A stretch of DNA of 64,000 nucleotides from Sorghum bicolor (taxonomy: Eukaryota > Streptophyta > Magnoliopsida > Poales > Poaceae). The stretch spans positions 10,031,997-10,095,996 of the forward strand of contig NC_012871.2 of the NCBI RefSeq assembly GCF_000003195.3, read 5' to 3'. Below, piece by piece: positions 11,881-24,150 of the stretch (within the stretch, counting starts at the first letter, position 1; every line of letters starts with the position of its first letter). Made by a program: the position numbers and the translations under genes. The notes beneath the pieces were generated by a model, which saw only the letters and a list, made by a program, of their open reading frames with translations, was not told where the DNA came from and did no database searches.

Positions 11881-12830
11881 GGCCCCTCACACACACAAAC
11901 AAATAAAGTCAAGGAATTCAATTAACCCGTATGATACAGTGATCAATATTTGTTACAGTATATGACAACAATGCGCTCGGTTTGTCTTATAGATCGTAGT
12001 TTTTCTATCAGCCAACAGTGTTTTTCTCTTACCATAAATCAGTGAACATACTTTCGGCCATAAATTTTCAGACAAGCAAACAAGCTCTGTAGCCAGTGCT
12101 GGTCACATTCCAAAAATACAATATTTTCAAGGAAAAACCTTAGGAAGGCCAATTAGAGTTCCGAGGATTGTATTGGGCCGGTCTGTAATTTTGGTGACTT
12201 GGGAGGCTGGGGTCAAACAGAAAGAAAGAGAGACCGTTAATATGGACAAGCACATAACCATCAATATGTATATATTGTTTATGTGAATGGAATAATCAAC
12301 AATAACTAGGTGATGTCTTTAGATTTGTGGAGTCTATGAAAATGTCTAAGCTACAGAATGTGCCTTCTATTGGTGCAATTAAGAGAATATTGGCACCTAT
12401 ATTATCCATAAAAAAGAGGAGAAGTATTATGTGCATTTAATCAATCACATGCCATTGGAACACGCCAATTTTGCATATTTCAGTAGAAGAAAGCAAAGCA
12501 AATGTCACATCTTCTGTTGGGGCCGCGGGGGGGGGGGGGGGGGGGTAGTTACAGAAAATGCTAGATTTTAAGCAAGCTAATCAGAAAGAAATAAAAACAT
12601 TTTGCAGTGACTGAACTAAAGATTGAAGTTTGCATCTACTATATGCTACAAGAAATACATATACATGTAAGAGCAATATACAAGAAAACTTCTGAAAGCA
12701 ATATATATTGTCACATCTACACCATGACTGAAATACTGTACTTTTGAAATATATACAGGTGAAAGCAATGTCCACATGGAATTTTGCAATGAAAATATAC
12801 AGTATGATACAACGTTTTATACAATCTATT
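11881..12830. other. Non-coding DNA with a 19-base G run
   Basis: No gene is seen. A GT/AC-rich tract lies near 11870-11910, and an uninterrupted G run covers 12527-12545. Confidence 0.5.
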
Positions 12831-13125
12831 TTGCAAAAGCAAGTCAGCAAAACAATGTTTTCGAAAGATACAACATTGCAAACAACCAGCCAGACAACAA
12901 ACACTCCACCATCAGTTTAATTGATCATTTGTTCAAACAATGCTCTGCTAATAATTACCGTCTCTATCCTAGCCAGTCATTGCAAAAGCAAGTCAGCAAA
13001 ACAATGTTTTCGAAAGACACAAGATTGCAAACAACTAGCCAGACAACAAACACTCCATCAGTTTGATTGATCATTTATTCAAACAATGCTCTGCTAATAA
13101 TTGCCGTCTCTATCCTAGCCAGTCA
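12831..13125. repeat. Tandem duplication, 149-bp unit, two copies
   Basis: Copy 1 is 12831-12979 and copy 2 is 12980-13125. Both begin ttgcaaaagcaagtcagc and end tcctagccagtca. They differ at about ten positions by eye. No function is evident. Confidence 0.9.
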
Positions 13126-14090
13126 CCTGTACCGAGTTGAGACTTGAAACTTGAATGGACGGACTTCACTATAAGAAACAGAACTATATTAATTTCCATG
13201 GAACACATAGCTTCAGTTAAAGTTGTGAGAATATGCCCTGCAAAGGTGATAAGACAAATGCGATGAACGAATATAAATTATTTTTAATTAAAATATTTCA
13301 TAAAGTTGCAGACAAGGAAGTAGCTATATGAGCATTGTGTTACATTCTAAACAGGTAAGAGAAACCAAGGATAATCAATACTGTCGTGGTCATAAATCTA
13401 CTTCTGGACGGAATGATTTGTAGTAAAATTTGTGTGCTATGCTTTTTCCTAGAATTTATACTTCAAATTTTTCATTAAACTACCAACGAGGTGATTACTA
13501 GTATTGCCATCACACTACACTGTCCATTCTCTTCTATATGGTGCACATGCATATCCATATTTAAAATTTAAATATCAACCAATAATTTGACTAAAAAATT
13601 TAATTTAATATAATGCAAACTTGATACGGTTGGATTCCAGATGTACTGTCAAATTCCGATAAGTATATAAGTATAAACAGTAAAATATATAAAAGTAAAG
13701 TGATCAAAGTGTTACATTAAATTGTGCCTAAAAATATATAAAAGTAAAGTGATCAAAATGTTACATTAAATTGTGCCTAATAAAAGGGACTGGAGAGAGT
13801 AGATAGTAGTTTATTTGGGAAATCAAGTGGGTAACTCAAGAAAGTCCCAAGTTCCTACTCTGGATGAGAACTCATAGGCCTTGACACTTGATTCAGATAT
13901 ATTATGACACTTGATTGGTTGGGCAAACAAAAAAACTCAAGAAAAGAGCCCACTGAAGCACAAGTAAGCCGAGAAAGATTTATCCGCATCGAAGTTGAGA
14001 CCAGGGAAAGCTATCCTCTGGTCAGTAGCTTTCACATTTTCTCATGCTACTCAATCGAATTCTTTCAGCGTCTGAAAACTTGGTGCGCAT
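13126..14090. other. Non-coding DNA with a 49-bp tandem duplication
   Basis: No gene is recognised. At 13682-13780 a 49-bp unit (aaaatatataaaagtaaag…attgtgccta) occurs twice with one difference, just before an AG-rich stretch. Confidence 0.6.
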
Positions 14091-15560
14091 ATTTGGGAAA
14101 GAACTGGAACCGAAATGCTAGAGTACAGCATGCAAGGTGCAAGCATGTCCCTCTTGCATACAGCAAACCACAGCACTCACTTTCGACCTGGTCTTAAATT
14201 GGTAATTCTTCTTGGTCATAGGAGACGCAGTAGGTGGTGTTGGTGCCGGTGTAGCTGTTTTCATCTGCTTCTCAGATAATGAGCTGTGAATAATGGTTAT
14301 GGTTTGATCATCAGAATATGTGTAGTTGCCGTTGAAATGGCATGGTCTTTCTTCAGTGTGCATCATATATAATTTCAATATCTAAATTTCATCTCCAATC
14401 GGGATCAGTCTACCCTTGAGCTGTCAACTCTGAATTGTAATGTTAGTTTTAGTTCTTGCAGCCCGCCGCAGGGCAATTTCTGGGTACTAACAAGTCACCT
14501 GATGCAACAACTCTTGTTTGTGTTGCCACTCGCTACTCTCCTTAGGCATCCCAGGCCCATAGGATCCCATTGTTGTTCCAGCATGCATGATCAACTAATT
14601 TAACTTGGTATAGACTGAAATGTTCATAACAAAATCTTCACTATGCTCGCTGTCACCAATGCTCTATCTTGTCAGATGGAGCGGGGAGCCGGTGACTATA
14701 TATCATGTGCAGTAGCTTGTGAAGTACAGCAGATGTACGTGCCATTATTGTACATAACTGTTGTCTCCCACATACTGAGCATTGCACAGTAAGGTACTGG
14801 CCGTCGCAAGAGACCCCATCATTACAAGTTTCTAGATCCATTCTGTGTTCTTTTTATTGTAGCATTACTTGTATATAATTGAGGGCTATAATAAATGATG
14901 CAACATTAGTCCCGTTTTTGTATTGGAACCACCGCATCTCCGACAAAATAGAGTCGTAATAGAGAACTATTTTCTCTAATTTATTCCGAAAATGTATTTT
15001 TTGTCTATTTAAATATGTATGCGTGGCTCCCCTACAAAATGTGAATCTGTATAGCCTGTTGCCGTCCAAAGAATCCGTTGGATCAAATAAAAAGACACGC
15101 GTCACGATATTATTAGAGGTTACATGTTACAATATGGACCCACGCTCCACCCAATTTCTTTTTCGGCATCAAGACCAGAGTACTCAGTAGATGGTTCTCC
15201 AACATATATGCCCAATGCCCCTGTGCTTGTGCATGAGTGCTTCTTTCCTTTTTTTTTCACAATCGATTTGTTCGCATCTGCAAAATATCTTTGATGGAAC
15301 CCCATGTTATCGTACAGACAGATGTAGCTGTTCTCCCTTCTTTGTTCATGTCATTTCACATATCGTGTTTGTGAACACTCTCGATCCCGGGACTCGAAGT
15401 GCTAGAGTATAGTATGCATCTTTGGATAAAGAACTGGGGCTCAAATGCTAGACTACATCTCGATTCAGGATCCGTCGACCATTGACCTGTCAACTGTGCT
15501 AATGTCCTTACTAGACACAGGAACTCGCTAGTCGCCTGATGCCACTACTCTAGGGCTGTT
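14091..15560. repeat. Pair of diverged direct repeats, no gene recognised
   Basis: 14091-14130 plus 14400-14520 resemble 15400-15560 (aaatgctaga…cag, then gatc…ccttga/gacctgtcaac, then tcgcctgatgccac-type sequence). The block between holds short ORFs on both strands that I do not recognise. One - strand stretch (14118-14378) is Pro/Thr-rich. This looks like an old local duplication of a host or transposon segment. Confidence 0.4.
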
Positions 15561-15709
15561 GGGTTCTTCATTAACAACCTTCACTCCTTCTCCTATGATT
15601 CCTACGTTCTCACTTTTCATCTCTGGGGTTATGGGGGACCCAATTGGAAGCATGGGTACATGCTTTACCAACAGGAAGAAGTCCATTCTTGGATCTAGAC
15701 TCAGAAATA

Positions 15710-15740
15710 CTAGGAGAATACCCCGCGCGTTGCTGCGGGG
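15710..15740 (-). mobile_element. Helitron 3' terminus (minus strand)
   Basis: On the - strand the sequence reads hairpin CCCCGC-agcaacgc-GCGGGG, then tattct and CTAG, with T following (plus-strand A at 15709). This is the same signature as at 8304-8333 with a different stem. The element body extends to the right (15741 onward). Its 5' TC end was not found, and no Helitron protein is visible. Confidence 0.72.
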
Positions 15741-17672
15741 ATTCCACATAATTTAAAAATAAATTATACTATTTATATTTATAGTTATATGGATGAAACT
15801 ATCTGAAATTAATTTTGATGAATGATTTGGCTGGCCAACTAAATGCATGTTAGTGGATGAAGAGATAACTATCATAATTATATGTGCTAGTTGGCTATAA
15901 TTGCAAGTTTTAGTGGATTGTTGATGTGGATAGCTTGCATGTTGAGAGAATTCTCTAGTGGGGTTTAGCTTTATAAGAGTATAAGATATATGCGTCAACT
16001 GCATGACTTACATTATTGATACCCCAAGCGGAGAGTACACCGGTTTTGAAGCTCTCATCTTATCTAGAATGGTGTTCGGTCCACCTGCATCATATTGGAT
16101 ATGACTGCCTGTTTCACCTCTTCCACAGGCACGACCTCGACAACCAAATTATGATGTTGTGGACTTTGTAAGTACCGTTCTAGTATGATGCTATAATATA
16201 CCACTTCAGCAATGTTTTAACATATCTCATGCTTTATGCAGGTGGTTGGCTTCATATTGGGCTGAGCAAAAGCTTTGGCACATTAGATTCTTGGACCTAG
16301 TGATAGTAAATGAGGAAACATACAGAGGCGATATAGGATATGACAAGGCCCATATGATAGGCGTGGTGACCAAGCTGTCAAATAAATCGTCCAATAGAAC
16401 AAAACGAGCATCTTTCTAGCCTACAATTGCGAGTATGTGTTCTCATCCTCTATTTTAGTCATCACAACTATTTTTAAATAATTTGATTAACTAGGACTTT
16501 GTGATTGCAGGTCTCATTTCATCTCTGTCAATATCAAACTTTATGAGTCACATATCGAGGTGTGGGACTCCAAGGAGAAACCATTTTCTTGTGTTGCTCC
16601 CTTATGTGCAGTGCTGAATGAGTAAGTGAACCAAATAACATGTTTTTTCATCACATAGAAGATTCTCATTTTTTTATTTTACACACTATATAACAGTGTC
16701 AAGGAACGAGTGGATGCGCTCCTGACCCTACCATTCGAGGTTCACCACATTGAAATGGCTATCCTAGAGCAGCCTATGGCAAACAACCAATGCGGGTTCT
16801 ACATAATGTGGGCAATGTACCATTACGTTACTAGAAAAATAGAAGCCTCACATAAACTGGTGTGTACGCGCTTCCCATCTCATATATTTTGATAGAACAA
16901 ACTACTGTTTTCTCTAACATTTGTTTATTTCGAGACAGCAGAAAGAACTGAAGTGCCACTGGCTTCTAGAAGGCGAGATCCGAGGATTCTAGGATACATT
17001 AGCAGCCTTTATCATGGATGAGGTGTGTACTAAGGACGGGTTATTTTCCCTTTGTCAGGCCAAGATCGAGGATCACAAGCAATATTCAAAAGATGCCTAT
17101 GATAGGTTACTGTAGAAGAGAATTTTGATGGACATCTAATCATGTAAATCGCTCTATTTTTATAAATTCATTATTATAGTGTTTAATATTGATGGATTTA
17201 CAATGTTTCATTTCTAATTCAAGTTCCGAATGCTAACTCCACCAAAAAAATATAAAATTAATTATTAAAAAAACCAAAAACAAATAGCTGCTGGCTGGCA
17301 TCGAGCCGGTAGTGATGGTGTCAACAACACTAGCGGCTTGAGTTTGGATCCGGTAGTGTTTCTAAACTTCTCACTGTTGGTTTGAGCCACAAGCCGATAG
17401 TGATGGCTTGAGCATCACTGTCGGCTTGAGCCATCAGCTGGCAGTTATGTCGAGAGAATCGCTGTCGATTTGTGCTACAAACCAACTGTATTGACTCAAC
17501 TAACACTGTCGGGTGGAGCTTTGCACCGGCACTCTTGATTCCTCATCACTAGTGATGTTTTTGAACTGGCAGTGATATGAGCCATCCATCACTGCCAGTT
17601 GCGTACTGCCGATTCAAAATCCGGCAGTGATGGGGGGTTTTGAACCACCAGTGTTATGACAATTGGGTAGTG
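15741..17672. mobile_element. CACTA element remnant, right end at 17672
   Basis: The right end reads …AATTGGGTAGTG, the reverse complement of CACTACCCAATT. Inside it (17270-17640) are about ten short copies of a GCCGGTAGTGATGG / CCATCACTGCCGG-like motif in both orientations, which is the subterminal array of a CACTA element. The segment right of 17672 continues the repeat that matches copy A, so the insertion point is clear on that side. No matching left end was found. A Helitron end lies at 15710, so the true left border is uncertain. Confidence 0.65.
16131..17118 (+). pseudogene. Ulp1-type (C48) cysteine protease exons, CACTA-borne
   Basis: Three exon-like blocks are in order. At about 16512-16621, SHFISVNIKLYESHIEVWDS carries the catalytic His and Asp. 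At 16698-16858, EQPMANNQCGFYIMW carries the catalytic Gln and Cys. At 16939-17118 there is a tail (…FIMDEV…) with in-frame stops. Ulp1 proteases cleave SUMO-like conjugates, and grass CACTA and MULE elements often carry such a domain. The block sits 0.5 kb left of a CACTA right end (17672), so it probably belonged to that element. Stops in the upstream and downstream blocks show that it is decayed. Confidence 0.8.
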
Positions 17673-19088
17673 CCATGTCATGGTTCACTAACAAAACACC
17701 ATCACCTATTACACTGGCGATCTCCATTCCAAAAGTAACTATTAAGCTTCTAGTCAAGTCCGACAAACAACAGTCATGGTTACATTGTATTTGAAGCACA
17801 TACATGATCCAATGGACACCCGCCAGTGCCCATTGAGGGGAGGGAGACTCAAAGGAGGGATGGCTAGCAAAAGAAGAACATGCTCTCACTAAATTGGCAT
17901 TTGGTAAGACAATATGCAATCATGAAAGATGCATGGAGAATGGGAAAGCAAGGACATGGGCAGCAACAGCTTGCTTGCTAGAACTTGTGCAAACATATAG
18001 AGGGGGAGAACTAGAACACCCATGGTGGGCATGCATTGTGTGCAGAGATGACTGAGTCACCTTGAGATTGTGGGTGGTCTATAAAGCAACACCTCCAGGA
18101 AGGGAATGACATCTAAAGATGTCACCATCCGTTTGACTAAGTTCACATGATTTGGGTTTCCACTCAGAGACCATGTACCAAAAGGAGCTAGTCGGATCTT
18201 CAACGATGCCTCCAAGGAGAAACATGAATGCATGAGGGGGCTATCATCCATGGCTCTAGCAACATGCCAGGCAAGTCTTTCTTCTAAAATCCACCATGAT
18301 GGTTATGCACCACACCCTTGTGGCTAGCTCGAGGCCACAGCAGTAGCATGAATAGCTACCGCCTCTGGTAAATTTGGACGCGGCCAGTGCACCTGGCTGC
18401 TTGAGCCCTCAGTAACTCGCTTGAGTAGCGAGGCCGGGGCAATGCTAGAGAGCCTAGATTGCAGTCAAGATAGGAGTAGTCTAGTGTTGTGGCGAGCTTG
18501 TTATCCCTGTAGAACATGGAGAAGTCAAGGATACCCTGGAAGGCCTTGGTGTGCTCGGCGAGCTAAGGGTTAGTGATGAAATCCACGTAGCTGGTGTCGC
18601 TGGACTACCAGTGCGTCCAGCTAGACACTCATGGCAACATGCATGATTGCTCGTCTCCCGTGTGCTGCGGCCACGGTCACAAGCATAGCTGTCCCGCCGC
18701 AACAGCCTGAGTTTGCCGAGAGCCAAGTAGCTGCTAAGCAACAGTACTCCTACATGGATCTGTACCCCCACGCTCATGGATGTGGCCACCAGAAGCAAAG
18801 ATCTGGCAAGAGCATGGACAAATCGATATGGACAAATATGGACAAATCGATAAACTTTGTGAGAGATTCAAGATTGACGAAAAAGAGGAAGCGGTGGACA
18901 AGGAGCACACTGGCAGGGAGTATTTTTTAGCACCGCCCGCTGGTTGTAGTTAATTTTTCATAGGAACTGCTGTAATTTAGTGCACAACTGATAAAACAAG
19001 ATAGCATTTGAATATGTCAAATGATGCACAATTGGGACAACAGTTCAGAGATCAAGATTTTGGATAGTATGTCATCAATGTGCTCGTC
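17673..19088. repeat. Segmental repeat, copy B (part 1)
   Basis: This is the counterpart of 9583-10840, starting directly after the CACTA end. The shared - strand peptide (EHTKAFQGILDFSMFYRDNKL-type, near 18500-18600) has an in-frame stop before it. The copy is cut at 19088 by the LTR-like element and resumes at 21838. Confidence 0.7.
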
Positions 19089-21837
19089 TGTCACACCCAT
19101 ATTTTAAGAACAAAATAGGATGCATAAAAGACTCATATGTGCCCCAGAAACAGTCGCACACACAAGTAGACAAATCTCAAATGTACCATTGCAGTGTTTA
19201 TTACATAGCGGAATATATATTGAATCACATAGTCTCATACAAAAATGATAGCATAAAGTAAACAACGCTCTCGACGGAAGCTCCACACAGGGACACTGTT
19301 GACTGGTTGACTCCAAACCTAGTACTCATAGCGATAATCCTCATTCCAGTCATCTTCATTATCATACCCTGAGGTGTTGGGAAATTGCAAGAGTGAGCAC
19401 ATATCGTACTCAACAAGTATAACCAGGGGTTCATGAGGCTCAATTAGCTGACACTGGTTTGACTGCATTTAGCTTTTAATGGTGGATAGCATGTTCATAA
19501 TTAATGAGCAATTGTCAAGGTAACATAAATATTCCTTTAATTCCATGATCAAGTGTAAGCATAATTAATTCATAGCATAAACGATAATCAAATGAACATA
19601 ACAACTTAATAAGCTCATCGTCGGCGCAGCAAGAACCCCCAAGGCCGCTCATAACCGTGAGCACGGCTAGTATACCAGTTTTACACTCTGCAGAGGTTGT
19701 ACATCTTTACCCATGAGTCATGATTTACCCTTTCGCCCGAGGCCCGTCGACCTCTTAACCCACTACCAAGGAAGGTCGGCAGGGATCACTATGAAGCCTT
19801 TCAAAAGTTCGTCTAACATGTTAGGGCCGCAAGGTTTCCTTTGCGCGCAGATATAGATACCCCCCTTCCGAATGGCACAATGACGCGCAGCCTATACACA
19901 TAGGGACAGGGGCTCGCACTATACCCAAAACGGTTCAGCCCCTCCGCCCTTTCGGGTAACCTCTAACAAGCTAGAAGAGTTCTTCATACTGAGCTAAAGC
20001 CAGAGCCATTATAGCCCTCATGGTTGCACTGTTGTCCCGGTGATCACTTACAGACAAGATCTCATACAGTTATTTGTCATTCTTTTATGTTCATTGCATA
20101 TCTATTAATCATCTTACAAGATCATGGATTATATCAAGCACTAGCACATCTACATCAAATGCATATCAAGTAGGTAACAAGGAATCCAGGTAACAATCAT
20201 CTATGATTTTGCTAAGGTCGACAAGGTGATAGCATGCATATGATATATATGTGTAATTATAAGTGAATAGGTAGCAAGGATAATCCCAAGTTATACTTGC
20301 CTTGCTCAAAGCTCTCCTGAGCCTGCTGGTCCTCAAAAGCTTGGCCTTGGTCACCAGCGTACGGCTCACCGTCTAATCCCAATCATCAATCAACAACACG
20401 CAATCCAATGTAGACAATCATACACGAAGCAAACAAGGTATAATTAGAACATTACACCAAACAGTGGTAAAACAAATATAAAAGTTTATGATAATATTCT
20501 ACGCAGCGCTACGATCACACAAGCGTAAAGTTCACGAAAACCGGAATTAAAACGTAGAAGATATGAATTTTCTAAGATTTCCTATAGGTAAATAATTAAT
20601 TAAATGCTACTGCAGAAATAAAAAGTTTCAAAACAGTAAACTAATATTTCTAACATGTAGAGCATGTAGTTACGAACCTAACGCAATTCGAATGGACAAA
20701 AACGGAATTAAAATGAGTATTTTATGGGCTAAACAATATCAGTGGCATTTCTGTAATTAACTGAAAACGAATTTTAGTTTAACCGACAGGGAATACGCTT
20801 TTAAACTTAGGAGACGTAATCCTCGAAAATACGTAAGGATCGCGGGTTCTATTCTGGAATTCTTTGAGGGCTCTTTAACAAAATGCCCCCCCCCCCGAAG
20901 GGGTATTTTCTAATCCCCACCGCCCACAGCCGATCCAACGGCTCAGGCGCGTCCAGGGAGACCGGTGGCGGCGGGCCGGCCGCCGGGAAGGCCTCCGGTG
21001 CGGCGGCGCCATGCGAGCCGCCTGGAAGCTCGCCGGCGATCTCCCACCTAGCGAAAACCTACGCCAAAAACCAAGATGAGAGCACGGGCCGGTGGAGAGT
21101 GACGTTGCGAGCTCACCTAGAGGGAAATCTCTGGCCGAGAGCAAGCGGAGAGGCGTGTCCACGCCCGGCGGCGGAGGCAAACACCGGTGAGATGCGAAAC
21201 GCAAGAAACCGGGCTAGGGCACGAATTAGCCGGCTTCGACGTGAAAGGAAAACCTGCGGGGTGGAGATGGGAGCTTTATAAAGCTCGGTCCCACGCGGAA
21301 GGAAGAAATCCCGACGAAACCGGGATCGGTTGCCCACCCTGGCGGAGTCCGGGTCGGTGACGGCGCGAAGAAGAAAGGAAACCTGCTGACGTGCGGGGCC
21401 CGGAGGTCAGCGAGCCGTAGGAGGGGGAGGGGGAAACCAGCGCGCAGCGCCGATGCCAGGCCGCTAGGCGGGCCGCGCTAACGGGCCGGAAGAAAGCCGG
21501 GGGAAAAAGAAAAGCGCCAGGGGAAAATTGGGCTGGTTGGGCCTCTCGGCCAGCAGGCCACCAGGCTGAGTCCGGCCGATCTCCCTTTTTTTTTCTATTT
21601 TTATTTTCCCAAAACATTTTCCAAAGCAAATTTTGAACGAAAACAAAAGATAAAAACAGAAACACACAACCCAAAATAAATGCTATTCTCAGCATGAATG
21701 CAAAAGCATGTTTCTAAATTTATGGTAAATTTTAATTTGCACAAAATTATTTATTTTGCTAGATTCAATGCTCACAAAAATACTTAAACAAATCAAATTA
21801 ATTCCTATTAATTGAAATTCACATTTTGGGTGTTACA
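19089..21837. mobile_element. Solo-LTR-like element, 2749 bp
   Basis: It starts TGTCACACCC and ends GGGTGTTACA, which are TG…CA inverted ends. The 5-bp sequence TCGTC is repeated directly on both sides (19084-19088 and 21838-21842). The flanks join to match the uninterrupted sequence in copy A near 10810-10825. No gag or pol sequence is present. A GC-rich belt (20880-21560) and a TATAAAG-type box near 21275 lie inside. Long LTRs with TGTnACACCC ends are typical of Ty3-gypsy chromoviruses such as the Tekay/Del group; that lineage call is an inference. Such solo LTRs form when two LTRs recombine. Confidence 0.82.
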
Positions 21838-22740
21838 TCGTCACTGGTCAAGTTCCACAATGAACAATATTAAATATAAAACTTCAAAGAAGACCCATGA
21901 GACTATGAGAGAGTAGAGTCGTCACTATTACCAAAATAGTGGAATTCTCCTAGTGTTTTTAAGTAGTTATAAAATACTACCACTAGTCAAAACACTAGAG
22001 AATTCTACTAGGAGACATTTAGTAGGGAAAGTTTATACTAAATTTTGAATGCTAAAACACTAGGAGAAGTCCACCTCACTAGGAGAATTAGTAAATTGTG
22101 GTTGTGCGTGCACGATGTTGCCTTTGGTGATGCCAGCCAAGAGCACCGTTGACATGTCCCACTTACTCACCCTCAGTCAACTTTCCATGTGTCCAGCAAA
22201 GACAGAAGAGGCTACCTGCCAAGGCTCCTCAGAGATATGCTTCCTTCCCAAGGCTGCTATTCACATAATCTCGCCAGAAAGACTGTTAACAGAGCAGAGT
22301 CGTGCACAATGTTACCTTTGCTGCGTGATGCCAGCCTGGAGGAACATTAACATCTTGTTTTTCATCAGTCAAACAAACCAACAAGACATGGACTAGCTTC
22401 CTAGGCTCTTCAGACACGCTTCGTTCTGTGCTTTTCTGATAATCTCGCCAGTCAATGGATCGGATTTTAAAGCACAGTGCATCTCAAAAGGTACCAGATA
22501 CAATCCTGATGCATCCTACACCCAGTGCTATGAGAGCTGCGACAGTTACCAGCTATTTTAATACTGCAATTTCTGCGGTGCGACATTGTTCACTTTGTGG
22601 CTTTGTTGGCTGGTGCAGTAATATATATGTGCGCGCTACACAACAGCAGCCTACAGGCAAATAAATGTTTGTGCTATTTTCTGTTAATTTAATGGACAGC
22701 ATAAACTCGATAATACTGACAAGGCCTCCCTCCCCAATAA
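21838..22740. repeat. Segmental repeat, copy B (part 2) with MITE-like insert
   Basis: 21838-21864 completes the part-1 match. 21945-22090 is a small inverted-repeat block (gaattctcctagtgttt / aaaacactaggaga). 22100-22740 matches 36530-37085 of copy C (gatgccagcc, ctacctgccaaggctcc, ggattttaaagcacag, atcctgatgcatcctacacc, gtgcgcgctacaca). Within it, about 22115-22280 and 22300-22450 are themselves a diverged tandem pair. No coding function is recognised. Confidence 0.65.
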
Positions 22741-22904
22741 ATATTTGACGCGGCTAAATTACGGCCATGCATGTGTTAGGCTAATGCACGGCAGCCTTAA
22801 ACTTCCTGCGAACCCCTCTCCCTCATTCCTCTTCTCTGGCAACCACGCTTTGCTCCTCATCCTCGCCCTCGCTTCAGCCCCCTGCCCTATAGCGGCGTGC
22901 TAGG
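22741..22904. other. Non-coding C-rich spacer
   Basis: Pyrimidine-rich sequence (ccctctccctc…ctcgccctcgc) with no gene. Confidence 0.3.
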
Positions 22905-23126
22905 ATGACCCCTAGACCTCCCTCAATTTTAGGCTTGCACACTAATTTCCAGGGATCTTTAGGAGGCATTTTTGCATTGATATCACATCCTCTTCATAAA
23001 CACTACTTCCTATACTTGTCAATCTGCTTAATAACTGTTTTGGGGAGGGCCAGGGTGCACATAAAGAACGTTGGCAGGGAAGAAAACACTGCATTTGTCA
23101 GCTGAAGCCTTCCAGCCTGGTTGATG
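22905..23126 (-). pseudogene. LINE ORF2 fragment (post-RT region)
   Basis: On the - strand, LQLTNAVFSSLPTFF, then LPKTVIKQIDKYRK, then a broken LWRG motif and CKPKIEGGLGVI follow the order of the region just after the reverse transcriptase in plant L1 ORF2. Two stops are in frame (TAG and TGA inside the K.CLWRG stretch). It is too short to assign to either LINE above. Confidence 0.8.
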
Positions 23127-23730
23127 AAAGATGAGAGGCCAGTCAATGGCGTAGATTAGGAGTACCAGGAAGCATTATTAGTAGCCTTGCACTGTTGACT
23201 GAAATGGAAGATAAGCGAGAATGCCCAGCTGATTGCAGAGTTCCTTGAACTGTGGGCAAGGTGGTGTGCCCGCATCATGCTCCAGACTCCAGAGTGAAAA
23301 ACTAGTTGTGTGAAAAAACCTTCAGATGATACGAGGTGAGCCACACTTTGTCGGCCTCGATGGTGTGTTGTCCTCTCAGAATAATTGCTCGCATCTCGTC
23401 AGCCATCCTAGCAGGTCTTCTTTCCCATCGTAAGTGTGGAACTCGAGCTTGTGGTAACGAGCAATGGCAACTCCAATGTTTGAGAATATTGAGGCGGTGT
23501 CCGCTAAGGTCCCTGCCACCAAGGGATCTCGGAAGGGGATGGGGAAATTGGATTTGGTGGATTAGAATTGGTTGGTTTGGTGGGTGCTCGATGTTGCAGT
23601 GTGGAGTGACGGACTGTAGGATGCTGGTGAGACATCCGACACCATTCTCGTTATGTCTTCAGCGCTTGGGATGGAACGATGGCTCACTAGCTTGCTGCTG
23701 TTGGTCACCATCCTAAGAACTTGGCTTGGT
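23127..23730 (-). pseudogene. Ty3-gypsy gag fragment, degenerate
   Basis: Read from the primer site at 23742 leftwards, the - strand gives KLEFHTYDGKEDLLGWLTRC, then EQLF, and after a stop and a frame change ADKVWLTSYHL and a FKELCNQ motif. These match the capsid region of plant Ty3-gypsy gag (…F..YDG…W…CE..F…KV..A…L). At least one stop and one frameshift are present. The fragment ends abruptly near 23127 against a LINE fragment, so pol is missing. Confidence 0.78.
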
Positions 23731-24150
23731 CTCTGATACCAAATTGATAACGGATTTGTAGGGAGTAGTTGGGGGAAGGAGAGACAACCAACGCTTTCCA
23801 TGACTACTATTGTGCAGGCATCATCAAGCTTCAGGGGACAAACGGGCACAGAGTGCAACATGGGCACAAGGCACAGGTGCAACTTCTGAACTTCTGAGTT
23901 GTCCTGCTTAATTACCCAAGGATTCCCTAATTAGCCTAAGAAACTCCAATAGAAGAGCTATCCATGTTGTGTAATCTATATTTGAGTATTTTGGAAAGAA
24001 AAAAAGTTCAACAGCTATTACATCTGGCTTTCTGAAATGCTGGCCATCTGCCTCGCCGTACTAGAAAGGTTGTTAGGGTTTCCTGTTTCTTTGTCGGGGT
24101 TTTTAGTTTAGAGATTGGAAAATCATAAGTTTAGCCATCTGTTTTTATCA
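23731..24150 (-). mobile_element. Ty3-gypsy 5' LTR with primer-binding site
   Basis: The - strand LTR runs from 24150 (TGATAAAAACAG…) to 23745 (…CCGTTATCA), about 406 bp, with TGATAA/TTATCA ends. Two bases on is TTGGTATCAGAG (23731-23742), which fits priming by initiator-methionine tRNA. The gag fragment follows. The LTR start at 24150 is chosen only from the inverted ends; no target duplication was verified. Confidence 0.6.

Noticed and set aside
20883..21695. Several ORFs in the GC-rich belt of the solo LTR.
   Set aside because: Overlapping low-complexity frames within an LTR, with no protein similarity recognised.
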